In this document: positions 56,092 to 64,000 of the stretch, one piece after another
How the letters are laid out: each line of letters starts with the position of its first letter
How positions within the stretch are numbered: position 1 is the stretch's first letter
NCBI RefSeq assembly: GCF_017161325.1
Contig: NZ_CP045670.1
Location: 2,349,367-2,413,366, forward strand
DNA: 64,000 bases
Reading direction: 5' to 3'
From: Treponema pedis
GTDB taxonomy: Bacteria > Spirochaetota > Spirochaetia > Treponematales > Treponemataceae
The notes under the pieces: generated by a model
Told to the model about the DNA's origin: nothing
Seen by the model: only the letters and a program-made list of their open reading frames with translations
The model's database searches: none
Translations under genes and position numbers: made by a program

Positions 56092-56899
56092 ATGAATTTA
56101 TATGAGGAAATTAAAAGCCGTTACGGTAACATAAAAAGAACTCGCGGATTTTATTTATATACCGAAAAAAAATGTCAGACTTTTGGATATGTACTTGGAC
56201 GGTGGAAGAGCAATACTCGGAAGGAAAAACAATAAGGCGGCTCTTATAATAAAACAATTTACCGATAAGGGGCTTTATTCCTTTTTACCCACTTCCGCGG
56301 ATTATAATTTACAAAAAGCATTAAACGCTCTTTTTCCGGAACATACTGAAATAGGTCTTTACACCTGTGATAGAGAAGTTTTGGAGCTTATGCAAGAGGA
56401 AACAGGGAAAAAAACTTATACGGAAAATTTATGGAAACCTTTTTTACCCTCGTCGGAAAGTTTAAAAAGCCGAAACTGTTTTTTTGTTCAGCCGCCGTTT
56501 TGCACTTCAATAAAAATTGCGGTTTTTAAAAAAGAATTAAGTTTAAAAATTCCTCCGAGTTCGTTTGTAAGCGCATTGGAAAAAGCGGCCATTGCACGCT
56601 CTTTTTTCGATTTAATTAAATTTATCGATATGCCGCAAAAAAAAACTACGGCCTCTACGGAAAAGCAATACAATAAGGCAAAAGAATTATGCGGCTCTTT
56701 TTGGAAAATTGAAAACATTTATCTTTTCCCGAAAATAAAAGAAACGGAATATGAATGTTTTTTTAAAGCTGCATTGGACGCTCATATTTTAATTTCACCT
56801 AATTTTAATACTCCGTCTATTTTTCCCGATATAAAAACATATTCGGAACTTATAAGTTTTCTTAAATTTAAAAATAAAGGAGAGTGTCAATATGAATAA
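56092..56899 (+). pseudogene. Conserved hypothetical, frameshifted in an A8 tract
   Basis: The ATG at 56092 opens a frame (MNLYEEIKSRYGNIKRTRGF) that fails after eight As at 56165-56172. With seven As it continues as ...YTEKNVRLLDMYLDGG and onwards to 56899, a ~268-residue protein of unknown function; the segment LDMYLDGGRAILGRKNNKA looks like a strongly conserved block. No signal peptide or named domain. The next gene starts inside its last codons. Confidence 0.65.
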
Positions 56900-57217
56900 T
56901 TTGGCTGCATTTACGGCGGAAGGATATGGAGTTTTACTGTTTGCCAAACTGATATTCGGAGCTATAGCGGTTTTTTCGGAATATTAACTTGGCATAAAAC
57001 ACGTAAGTCTTATATGATTTTTTTTGTTTTCGGAATTTTTGCTCTGTATATTTCGATTTTATTGCAAACCGCAGGATATTTCGGATTTATAATTCTGGAG
57101 CCCCTAAAGATAGGAAACATTTCACTTCCATTGTGGCATATTTTCTTTGAAACTCTGCCGGTTATATTTTTTATCACGGCTTTGTCTTTGTTTTTAAAAT
57201 CCGAAGGTTTATTTTAA
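56892..57217 (+). pseudogene. Small membrane protein, frameshifted in a T6 tract
   Basis: The ATG at 56892 overlaps the previous stop by 8 bp. Its frame (MNNLAAFTAEGYGVLLFAKL) fails after six Ts at 56971-56976; with seven Ts it continues as ...GAIAVFFGILTWHKTRKSYM to 57217, a ~108-residue protein with three transmembrane helices. No family assigned. The stop codon region is itself the start of the direct repeat at 57204. Confidence 0.6.
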
Positions 57218-57292
57218 GCGACACAAACGGTATCGCTTAAAAACACTTGCAGTTTTGCTTAAGGCAAAACTTTTATTATTGTATGCACTTTT
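57204..57292. repeat. 89-bp imperfect direct repeat, copy 1
   Basis: Pairs with copy 2 at 57374-57462 (offset 170). Contains hairpin AAGCGA/TCGCTT and terminator-like hairpin AGTTTTGC/GCAAAACT followed by TTTTATTATT. Substitutions between copies mostly keep the stems paired, by compensation or G-U. Confidence 0.75.
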
Positions 57293-57319
57293 TTTCAGCT
57301 GCGCTTACAAAAGTGCGGG

Positions 57320-57367
57320 AAAATTATCAATCCTCAGAAACCGATGTTTCTTCCGGTTGATAATTTT
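57320..57367. other. Long hairpin between the two repeat copies
   Basis: 11-bp outer stem AAAATTATCAA (57320-57330) with TTGATAATTTT (57357-57367), and an inner stem AGAAAC/GTTTCT with loop CGAT. A third stem GCACTTTT (57285-57292) with AAAAGTGC (57309-57316) sits just before it. Confidence 0.7.
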
Positions 57368-57373
57368 ATAAGA

Positions 57374-57462
57374 AAGGTTTATTTTAGTCGATACAAATAG
57401 TATCGCCTAAAAACACTTGCAGTTTTGCTTAAGGTAAAACTCCTATTATTGTATGCATTTTT
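57374..57462. repeat. 89-bp imperfect direct repeat, copy 2
   Basis: See copy 1. Here the first hairpin is CGATAC/GTATCG, and the terminator-like stem has a G-U pair. A 9-bp inverted repeat AAAATAAAC/GTTTATTTT fills the rest of the gap before uvrD. The gap 57218-57543 holds no gene. Confidence 0.75.
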
Positions 57463-57543
57463 GATTACAAAGCGGCTAAAAATAAACACCCATCGGAATT
57501 TAAAAATCCTTTAGGCCGTTTATTTTATTTAAGGAATAAATTT

Positions 57544-59521
57544 ATGGAAGACTTGAATCCTGAACAATTTAAGGCGGTAACTACGATTAACGGCCCTGTT
57601 TTAATTATTGCGGGAGCCGGTTCGGGGAAAACGCGTGTTATTACTTTTAGAATTGCAAATATGCTTGAACAAGGCATTCCTCAATCGCAAATTTTGGCTC
57701 TTACTTTTACAAACAAAGCAGCCCGAGAAATGGAGGAACGTATAAAAGAATTAACCGGAAAAAAATTACAAAATTTAACAATCAGTACTTTTCACGCTTT
57801 CGGAGTAAAGGTTTTGCGAAATAATATTGAAAAACTGGGCTGGCGTTCCAATTTCAGTATTTACGATGAAACCGATAGAAATCAACTTATACGAGATTGC
57901 GGAAGAGAACTTAAATTTTCTCAAGATGCCTTAGACGTTTATAAAATAGGAGTGCTTTTTTCCAATATAAAAAATGGGAAGGAAAGATTGGCGCGGTGAA
58001 CACGATTCTTATCAAGCCCTGTACAAAGAATACCAAGAAGGCCTTAAACTTTACAATGCGGTGGACTTCGACGACTTAATTATGCTGCCGATTAAACTTT
58101 TTACGGAATATCCTGAAGTCCTTGAAGAATATAGGAACAGATACCGCTACATAATGGTAGACGAATTTCAGGATACCAGTACACAGCAATATAATTTTAT
58201 GCGCCTGATTGCAAATGAAAATATTTGTGTCGTAGGAGATGACGACCAATCCATTTACTCTTGGCGCGGCGCAAGTTTTGAAAATATCAAAATGTTTGAA
58301 AAAGACTTTCCGAATCTTTTGGAAATTAAATTGGAACAAAATTACCGCTCAACGGGAACGATTTTGGCGGCGGCAAACGGCGTTATTTCGCATAACACAA
58401 ACCGTAAAGAAAAGGCTCTTTGGTCTGAAAAAGATTCGGGGCGCCCGATAGAGATTTTTATCCCCGAAAATGAAGCCGCCGAAGCGGATTTTATTGCCGA
58501 TATGATTTTAAGTTTAAAGGAGAGGGAGCATTTTAAATATTCCGATTTCGGAGTATTAATTAGAGCAAACAGTTTAAGCAGAGCCTTGGAAGAATCTTTT
58601 TTGGAACTTAACATTCCGTACAGAATGTCGGGCGGAACAAGTTTTTTTCAACGCAAAGAAATTAAAGATGTAATAAGTTACCTTAGGGTAATTGCAAACC
58701 CGGACGACGATATAAACCTTTTACGTATTATAAATACACCGCGCCGAGGTATCGGAAAAAAAACTATAGAAACTCTTTCCGCTCTTGCTACGGAAAATAA
58801 ATGCTCTATACGTACTGCCGCCCGCCTTCTTTTGGAAAACCCTCCTGAAGAAATGCGGGGTAAAAGCATTACCGATTTACAGGACTTTGCCGATTTAATT
58901 ACCGAACACCGTTCTCACCTTTTATCGGGCAAGGGACTTGCTCAAAAGGTTCGAAAACTTTTGGAAGCTATTGAATATAACGAATATCTTATTGCAGAAT
59001 TTCAAAAAAGCGAAAAGGCCGCTCAATTTAAAATGATGAATATAGAAAGTTTTTTACGCTCTATGGAAGACTGGGAAAAAAATCCCGATAATTGGGATTT
59101 AAATCTTTATGACTATTTAAACCGTATTACGCTTTTAACCCGCGACGATACGGAAGAAGAAAAAGGTGAAGTAAATATAATGACAATCCATGCTTCCAAG
59201 GGTTTGGAATTTCCTGTTGTATTTATTGCAGGAGCCGAAGACGGTCTTATTCCTCATGCAAGAAGTATGGAAGAAAACGAAGGTGATGTAGAAGAAGAAC
59301 GCCGCCTTTTTTACGTTGCAATTACACGGGCAAGACAAAAACTTTTTATTACAAGCTGCCGTCAAAGGCGTAAGCAAGGCGGCTTAACCGAATGCGCTCC
59401 TTCTCCGTTTCTCGATGAAATCCCTGCGGAGTTGGTAGAATACCACGAGCCAGATGCGGCTGCGGAAGAAGAAAGTATCGCAAATATTTTCAGTCAAATG
59501 AAACAAAAATTCTCAATATAA
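57544..59521 (+). pseudogene. UvrD/PcrA-type superfamily-1 DNA helicase, split by a +1 frameshift
   Basis: 3'-5' helicase for nucleotide-excision and mismatch repair and replication-conflict resolution. Frame 1 (57544-57999) carries the Q-motif LNPEQFKAV and Walker A GAGSGKTRVITFRI; frame 2 (from about 57974 to 59521) carries DFDDLI, VDEFQDTS, VGDDDQSIYSWRGA, NYRSTGTI, TIHASKGLEFPVVF and RRLFYVAITRA. Removing one A from the GGAAAGA at 57981-57987 joins them as ...KNGKEDWRGEHDS. No homopolymer is involved. If real, this would be a notable loss of a core helicase; an indel error is plausible. About 658 residues if joined. Confidence 0.85.
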
Positions 59522-59537
59522 ATACCGTACAAAACAG

Positions 59538-59597
59538 TAAGCCTGTTTTTTAATACCATATTCGCAACACGCTCCATTCGGTAATTAAACAGGCTTA
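59538..59597. terminator. Bidirectional terminator between uvrD and the nucleoside kinase
   Basis: 11-bp stem TAAGCCTGTTT (59538-59548) with AAACAGGCTTA (59587-59597), extended by ACC/GGT pairs, followed by TATTTTTAC on the plus strand. It separates two convergent genes. Confidence 0.75.
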
Positions 59598-59607
59598 TAT
59601 TTTTACT

Positions 59608-61249
59608 CTATCTATAAGAAAAATCGCTGTTGCCGATAAACTCGCGCAAAATAGACTGTCCGTGTACAAAGTGAGCGGGCAGCGGCAAAAAATTTCCTAA
59701 GAAGGTTAAAAGCCGGGACGCTTCGTTATATTCGGCTTGAAAAGGTTTTACCGCTTTTAAAAGAGGTTCCGCGTAAACCTTTAATACCGCCAATTCATAA
59801 TCAAGAGCGGTATTAAAAACCGCATCGGCATTCCCTTGAAACGGGAAAATATATTTCGCTTCGCCTGAACGGACATCTCCCCACATTCCGATTGTACGCG
59901 AAGCAGGACTTCCCCTAAATTGAGCGTCCCGTACAATGCGGCGCAGCAAGCGGTTATCGGAAGTAGGAATTCTATTATGGTCGTCCAAATTAAGTTGGGT
60001 TAATGCTGAAAGGTAAATTTTAAATTTAAGAGAAGAATCGACCTTTGCAGTAAGTTTATCGTTTAAAGCGTGAATTCCTTCGAGGATAAAAATAGTGTTT
60101 TCTTCGGCTTTTAAAGGCTTTGTTTCCGCCCGTCGGGCGCTAAGTTTAAAATCATAGGAAGGCATTTCCACCGTTTCACCTTTAAAGACAATCGTTTAAA
60201 AGTTCGATATCCAAGGCTTCAACACATTCAAAATCAGGGGTACCGTCAGGATTTTTCGGAGCCTTTGCAGCACCTAAATAAAAATCGTCAAGACTTATAA
60301 CCTTGGGCGAAAGGCCTAAAACTTGCAGCTGCATAGAAAGTTTTTTTGCCGAAGTTGTTTTTCCCGAGCTTGAAGGCCCGGCAATAAGAATTACCTTTGC
60401 ACTTTTTTTTGCGGTAATCTTTTTTGCAATTTCCGCAAGTTTATTGTTTTGAAGAATTTCCGTAATCTCTACATATTCTTTTATTTTGCGGGAAGTTATC
60501 AAATCGTTAAGCTGCCCTACGGAAGAAACTCCGACCAGTTTTCCCCACGCCTTATATTCTTTATAAATTTCAAAAAGCTGCGGTATATCGTTAAATTGAG
60601 AAAGCTCGCAATATGAAGAGGTTTTAGGAAAGCGAAGTAAAAAACCGTCCCCATAAGGCATCAAATCGAAAACCTTAACTTCGCCTATTCTATCCATCAG
60701 TGGCTGAAAATATAAGTCTTCATAAGAACCTAAACGGTTTACTAAAATTTTAGGCTTACTCGTATAATTTAAAAGGCGATAAGTTTCAGGCTGATTCGAT
60801 TTTTCAAATTTTTCAACCGCTTCTTCATAAGAAAGCCATACGGTTTCAATAGGCATATCGGCTTGAACAAACTCATCCATTTTTTTCTTTATTGAATTTA
60901 AATCGATTTTTTTTGACTTTGTTCCTTCAAAGGTATAATAATAACCGTAATCCAAACTATGCCCCATTAAAAGCCTAAGCTCCGGGTAAATCTCTTTTGC
61001 CGCCGCCGCTAAAATTAAACATAGGGTTCTTCTGTAAATATTTGAACCTTCTCTATTTGCAAGGGTTACCGGTTCAATGCGGGATTGAACATCGACTATT
61101 TTATTAAGAGGCACTACCAAATTATTAAGTTTAACGCCTACTATGGGAGCGTCCAATTTACCTAAATACGGAATAAGCTCTCGGGCGGAAACGGGCTGTA
61201 CAAATTGCTTTTGACTTCCGTCGGGAAATGTAATTTTAAATGAACTCAT
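59608..61249 (-). pseudogene. TGS domain / uridine kinase-like (nucleoside kinase) fusion with +1 frameshift at CTT-TAA
   Basis: Frame 1 (61249-60182) has a TGS-type N-terminus (FKITFPDGSQKQFVQPVSARELIPYL), a ThrRS-like second domain (MGHSLDYGYYYTFEG) and the kinase P-loop LIAGPSSSGKTTSAKKLS with VISLDDFYL. Frame 2 (to 59608) has the rest of the kinase (EENTIFILEGIHALNDKL, SDNRLLRRIVRDAQFRG). They join with one skipped base at CTT TAA A (60184-60186 Ts), giving ...NDCLKGETVEMPSYD. CTT before a stop codon followed by A matches the RF2-type +1 slip site, but without the upstream SD-like stimulator. About 545 residues if joined. Confidence 0.78.
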
Positions 61250-61419
61250 TAAAGACTCCTTTCAGTTTAAAGCCGTTTTACAGGCGGTTTTAAAATATTT
61301 AAGTTTTTAAAAACCGCCTTGTAATATTTTCAGCATTTACGAAATATATTTTGCATTATATAAAATTCAATATGAAAAGGCAAGCGCAGTTTATATTTTA
61401 AGTCCGACTGCATAGGTTT

Positions 61420-61723
61420 TTATTTATATGTATATTGTAAGAGCAATATACGTAAAGCCTCACGGTTTGCAACACCTAAATTTTTACAGGCAGCCGCCAT
61501 ATCTTTTTTTTACCACCGAAATACTTACATGGTGTTCGGCTGCAAGCTCTTCGTAAGTTTTACCTTCAGCAAACGAACCGAAAATAAAATCTTTTTGGCG
61601 GTCAGAAAGACCGTAGTTCGACAATTTTAAAATAGAACCCTTAGGCGGAAGAGGAATATAAACGGATTTAAAAATAGATGAGCCTTTTCGATTTATCTTA
61701 ATTCGGTAAAGTATGTATACAAT
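61420..61723 (-). pseudogene. Remnant of a LuxR-type HTH regulator
   Basis: A minus-strand open stretch ends with a LuxR-like HTH: LSDRQKDFIFGSFAEGKTYEELA, HHVSISVVKK, then after an A8 tract (needs A7) the shifted frame DMAAACKNLGVANREALRILLLQ, which completes the third helix and ends at TAA 61420. The front has no start, and any sensor domain is missing: the stop of the ABC permease lies just upstream. The rest of the 61250-61732 gap shows nothing else. Confidence 0.7.
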
Positions 61724-61732
61724 TTAAATACC

Positions 61733-62521
61733 CTATGAGCCGGTCGATTTATATTTTTTTACACCATACCGCCACAAGGCATAACACGGAATTAAAAATA
61801 AAAATGCTAAAAGCGGGAAAAAAGGTATTGCACTTTTTTGTGTTTTACCGAACAAATACAAAAGCGGGTAATATTGAAATAAAGAATAAGGAATTATAAA
61901 CGTACAAACTTTTAGTATTTTTTTTCCGTAAATCGAAACAGGATAAGCTCCGAAGGTTCTGGCTCCGTCCGTAAAAATATTTACAAATTCAAGCCCTTCA
62001 ACCGTAAAAAAACATAAAGCCGCATAAACTAAAAAAAGCCCCGTAAAAACCGCGACCCCTCCTAAGAGCATAAAAGCTAAAGTAAAAATCTTTAAGGCAT
62101 TCCACGTTATATTCGAAAAAGCGATTCCGTAGCCAAGCATTACAATGCCCTGAATAAGTCGCCCCACACGGGCAAATTCAAATTTACTTCCCAATACTTG
62201 TAAAATTAAACTTCGCGGGCGCAATAAAAGCCTATCGAAGTCTCCGGTAACTATAAAATTTGAAAACGAATCAAAACCGCGGGCATAACTTTCCGCAACG
62301 GAAAAGCTCATTAACACTATCGAAAAACAAAGCATTATTTCGCTGAAAGTAAAGCCCTTTATATTATTAAACCGTGCAAATAAAAAATAAACTGCAATAA
62401 TTTCGTTAAATGTCAATAAAACCTGCCCGGCTAAAGAAAGAAAAAAAGAAGTCTTATACTGCATAGTACTTCTAAGCAAAACCGAAATATAATTAAAATA
62501 AAGTTTTAAACCGTTTTTCAT
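61733..62521 (-). CDS. ABC-2-type transporter permease, second subunit
   Basis: 262 residues from the ATG at 62521 (about six transmembrane helices), with the ABC-2 hallmarks YFLFARF, DFDRLLLRPRSLILQ and GARTFGAYPVSIYGK. It starts right after the stop of the first permease (TAAAATG) with GGCGG upstream; the 62557 start would overlap it by 35 bp. Pairs with the 62523 permease and the 63328 ATPase as one exporter; substrate unknown. Confidence 0.86.
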   Translation of the reverse strand: MKNGLKLYFNYISVLLRSTMQYKTSFFLSLAGQVLLTFNEIIAVYFLFARFNNIKGFTFSEIMLCFSIVLMSFSVAESYARGFDSFSNFIVTGDFDRLLLRPRSLILQVLGSKFEFARVGRLIQGIVMLGYGIAFSNITWNALKIFTLAFMLLGGVAVFTGLFLVYAALCFFTVEGLEFVNIFTDGARTFGAYPVSIYGKKILKVCTFIIPYSLFQYYPLLYLFGKTQKSAIPFFPLLAFLFLIPCYALWRYGVKKYKSTGS

Positions 62522-62522
62522 T

Positions 62523-63323
62523 TTAACCGCCCTGTACAACAAGTTTTTTTTCTGCAACCTTTGAAATTATTTTTCCGCATAAAATTAAAACGATAAGCCA
62601 AAACAATTGCAAAGCAATTTTATAATAAACATAAACGCCTTTTATATCGCCGCCGAAAATTCTTAAAGGAATATTTTGAATACCTGTAAAAGGCAAAACC
62701 TCTATTACCGCACGTATTTTATCGGGAAAAAAAGGAATCGGGATTACCTGTCCTGCAAGAATTTCCGATACGGAAATAAAAAGCATTTGCAAACCTCGTG
62801 GCGATATTGTAAAAAACGATAATATGTATATTAACACTATAAATGCGGTTGCCGTAAAAAGCCCTAAAATAAGCGAAAACAAAAATAAAGAAAATGTAAA
62901 TAAATTCGGTAAAACAAGGCTGTAAGGAAGAGGCAATAATAATGCCGTAATCAAAATGGGAAAACATCTTAAAAGCCCCCGTGCAAGACGCATTGAAAGA
63001 GTTCTTACAAACCATAGATTATAAATGCTTACGGGGCGCACCATAAGATATGCCGCAGAACCTTTAACTATTGCATCATTAACCTCAGGCTCAAAAACCC
63101 ATAAGGCAAAAAAAGCTAAAAAGGCTTGCTGAATCCAAATATAAGAAACGGTTGCGGAAAAACTCATCGGAAAATTTTGCGGAGAAGTTTCGTAGAAGGC
63201 TTTAAATAAAAATACGGTTAAAAACCCCCAAGCAAATTGAGTGCTTATTCCCGCAAAGGCGGCAGCCCTGTACTGTAAGTTGGCAATAAATCTTATTTTA
63301 AAAAACGCAAAATATTTTTTCAT
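62523..63323 (-). CDS. ABC-2-type transporter permease, first subunit
   Basis: 266 residues, six transmembrane helices. Marks shared with its partner include GSAAYLMVRPVSIYNLW (the RPV/RPR loop) and QVIPIPFFPDKIRAVIEVLPF. Begins 4 nt after the stop of the ATPase gene, so all three are one operon. The layout of two similar permeases and one ATPase matches the DUF990-type exporters. Confidence 0.87.
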   Translation of the reverse strand: MKKYFAFFKIRFIANLQYRAAAFAGISTQFAWGFLTVFLFKAFYETSPQNFPMSFSATVSYIWIQQAFLAFFALWVFEPEVNDAIVKGSAAYLMVRPVSIYNLWFVRTLSMRLARGLLRCFPILITALLLPLPYSLVLPNLFTFSLFLFSLILGLFTATAFIVLIYILSFFTISPRGLQMLFISVSEILAGQVIPIPFFPDKIRAVIEVLPFTGIQNIPLRIFGGDIKGVYVYYKIALQLFWLIVLILCGKIISKVAEKKLVVQGG

Positions 63324-63327
63324 ATAC

Positions 63328-64000
63328 TTATTGCCCGGAATAATCGGTATCTATATTCAATCGCTTATAAAGAGCCGCCAAACTTTCATCAAGTGTCATA
63401 CCGTTTAATTTTATAGCATCAAGAGTTCCGTCCAAAAGCAGCATACCCTTTCCGATTAAAATAATTCTATCCGTAATCGCCTGTATATCCTGCATATCGT
63501 GCGTAGTTAAAATAATTGTAGTTTTCCGCTTTAAATTTAAATCCGAAATAAATTTGCGTACCGCCAATTTTGAAACCGCATCAAGCCCTATTGTCGGCTC
63601 ATCTAAAAACAAAATTTCAGGACTGTGCAAAAGAGAAGCTGCAAGCTCGCACCTCATACGCTGCCCTAACGAAAGCTGGCGCACCGGAGTTTTGATAACC
63701 TCTTCCAAATTTAAAAGAGATATTAACTCTTCGGAATTATTTTTATAAACACCTTCGGGCACCGAATAAATATTTTTTAATAACTCAAAGGAATCTATTA
63801 CGGGAATATCCCACCAAAGCTGCGAACGCTGACCGAAAACCACTCCTATATTTTTTACATAAGCGGTTCTGTTTTTCCAAGGAATAAAACCGTTTACGGT
63901 ACACTCACCCGAATCGGGAGTAAGTATCCCGCTTAAAATCTTTATGGTAGAACTTTTACCCGCACCGTTAGGCCCTATATATCCCACAGTTTCACCTTTT
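63328..64000 (-). CDS. ABC transporter ATP-binding protein (partial, N-terminus off the right edge)
   Basis: Open to the window edge; about 223 residues visible. Walker A GYIGPNGAGKSSTIKILSG, Q-loop FGQRSQLWWDIP, signature LSLGQRMRCELAASLLHSP, Walker B ILFLDEPTIGLDAVS and switch His ILTTHDMQDI. The FGQRSQLWWDIP Q-loop is typical of ATPases paired with DUF990-type ABC-2 permeases. The frame continues upstream of the internal GTG (KGETVGYIG), so the true start is beyond position 64000. Confidence 0.92.
   Translation of the reverse strand, partial: KGETVGYIGPNGAGKSSTIKILSGILTPDSGECTVNGFIPWKNRTAYVKNIGVVFGQRSQLWWDIPVIDSFELLKNIYSVPEGVYKNNSEELISLLNLEEVIKTPVRQLSLGQRMRCELAASLLHSPEILFLDEPTIGLDAVSKLAVRKFISDLNLKRKTTIILTTHDMQDIQAITDRIILIGKGMLLLDGTLDAIKLNGMTLDESLAALYKRLNIDTDYSGQ

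Overview
The window looks like a chromosomal segment of a host-associated spirochaete, most likely a Treponema of the T. denticola type. This is inferred from low GC, heavy AAA/TTT codon use, Treponema-style gene content (spirochaetal MurA with Asp in place of the catalytic Cys, HDOD and cyclic-nucleotide-binding signalling proteins, SUMF1-type membrane protein, NusG-II protein, NrnA, a two-copy AAA-ATPase/PD-(D/E)XK family) and a tRNA gene without encoded CCA. No phage, integrase, intact insertion sequence or CRISPR array was seen.

Layout. 1-2.1 kb: start of secA (minus, runs off the left edge). 2.2-8.1 kb: an AAA-ATPase/PD-(D/E)XK gene, then an unknown gene, a GAF-GGDEF diguanylate cyclase, a rhomboid protease and an exported protein. 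8.2-11 kb: a CofE-like protein and a frameshifted LTA-synthase-like phosphoglycerol transferase. 11-16 kb: an HATPase-HDOD protein facing an operon of two cNMP-binding proteins, lspA and apbE. 16-21 kb (minus): an rRNA/tRNA uracil methyltransferase, an M15 peptidase, and a Glu-rich membrane protein broken by a stop codon. 21-25 kb: pentapeptide protein, degenerate metallo-beta-lactamase fold protein and a small gene, then yjjP/yjjB and a SUMF1 protein. 25.5-29.2 kb: a two-gene [FeFe]-hydrogenase operon. 29-35 kb: folD-miaB; cbiM-nikL under a striking inverted repeat; nrnA-mtnA-like. 35-46 kb: GNAT protein, groEL, frameshifted patatin, NusG-II protein, orphan ABC ATPase, U32 protein, ABC exporter, esterase-like protein and lipoprotein. 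46-54.5 kb: TVP38 protein, second AAA/PD-(D/E)XK gene, ecfT/ecfA, tRNA-Glu, CBM protein, murA, radA. 54.6-64 kb: NYN-LOTUS protein, several frameshifted genes including a UvrD/PcrA helicase and a TGS-nucleoside kinase, a LuxR remnant, and an ABC-2 exporter running off the right edge.

Two themes stand out. First, at least seven genes share one promoter geometry: a -35 box, exactly 17 nt, a -10 box, then the start codon only 6-7 nt later. This predicts leaderless mRNAs, and these genes also lack a Shine-Dalgarno sequence, while neighbours with 20 nt or more of leader have good ones. Second, at least eight genes are broken by single-base indels, six of them in A or T runs of 6-9 bases, plus one in-frame stop. 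These may be contingency (phase-variable) tracts, decay, or assembly errors; reads are needed to decide.

Functional links: cbiM-nikL at 32 kb and ecfT/ecfA at 49 kb could together form one Ni/Co ECF transporter. The hydrogenase pair suggests NAD(P)H- and ferredoxin-linked H2 metabolism in an anaerobe. Cyclic-nucleotide signalling is represented by a diguanylate cyclase and two cNMP-binding-fold proteins, whose ligands are unknown.
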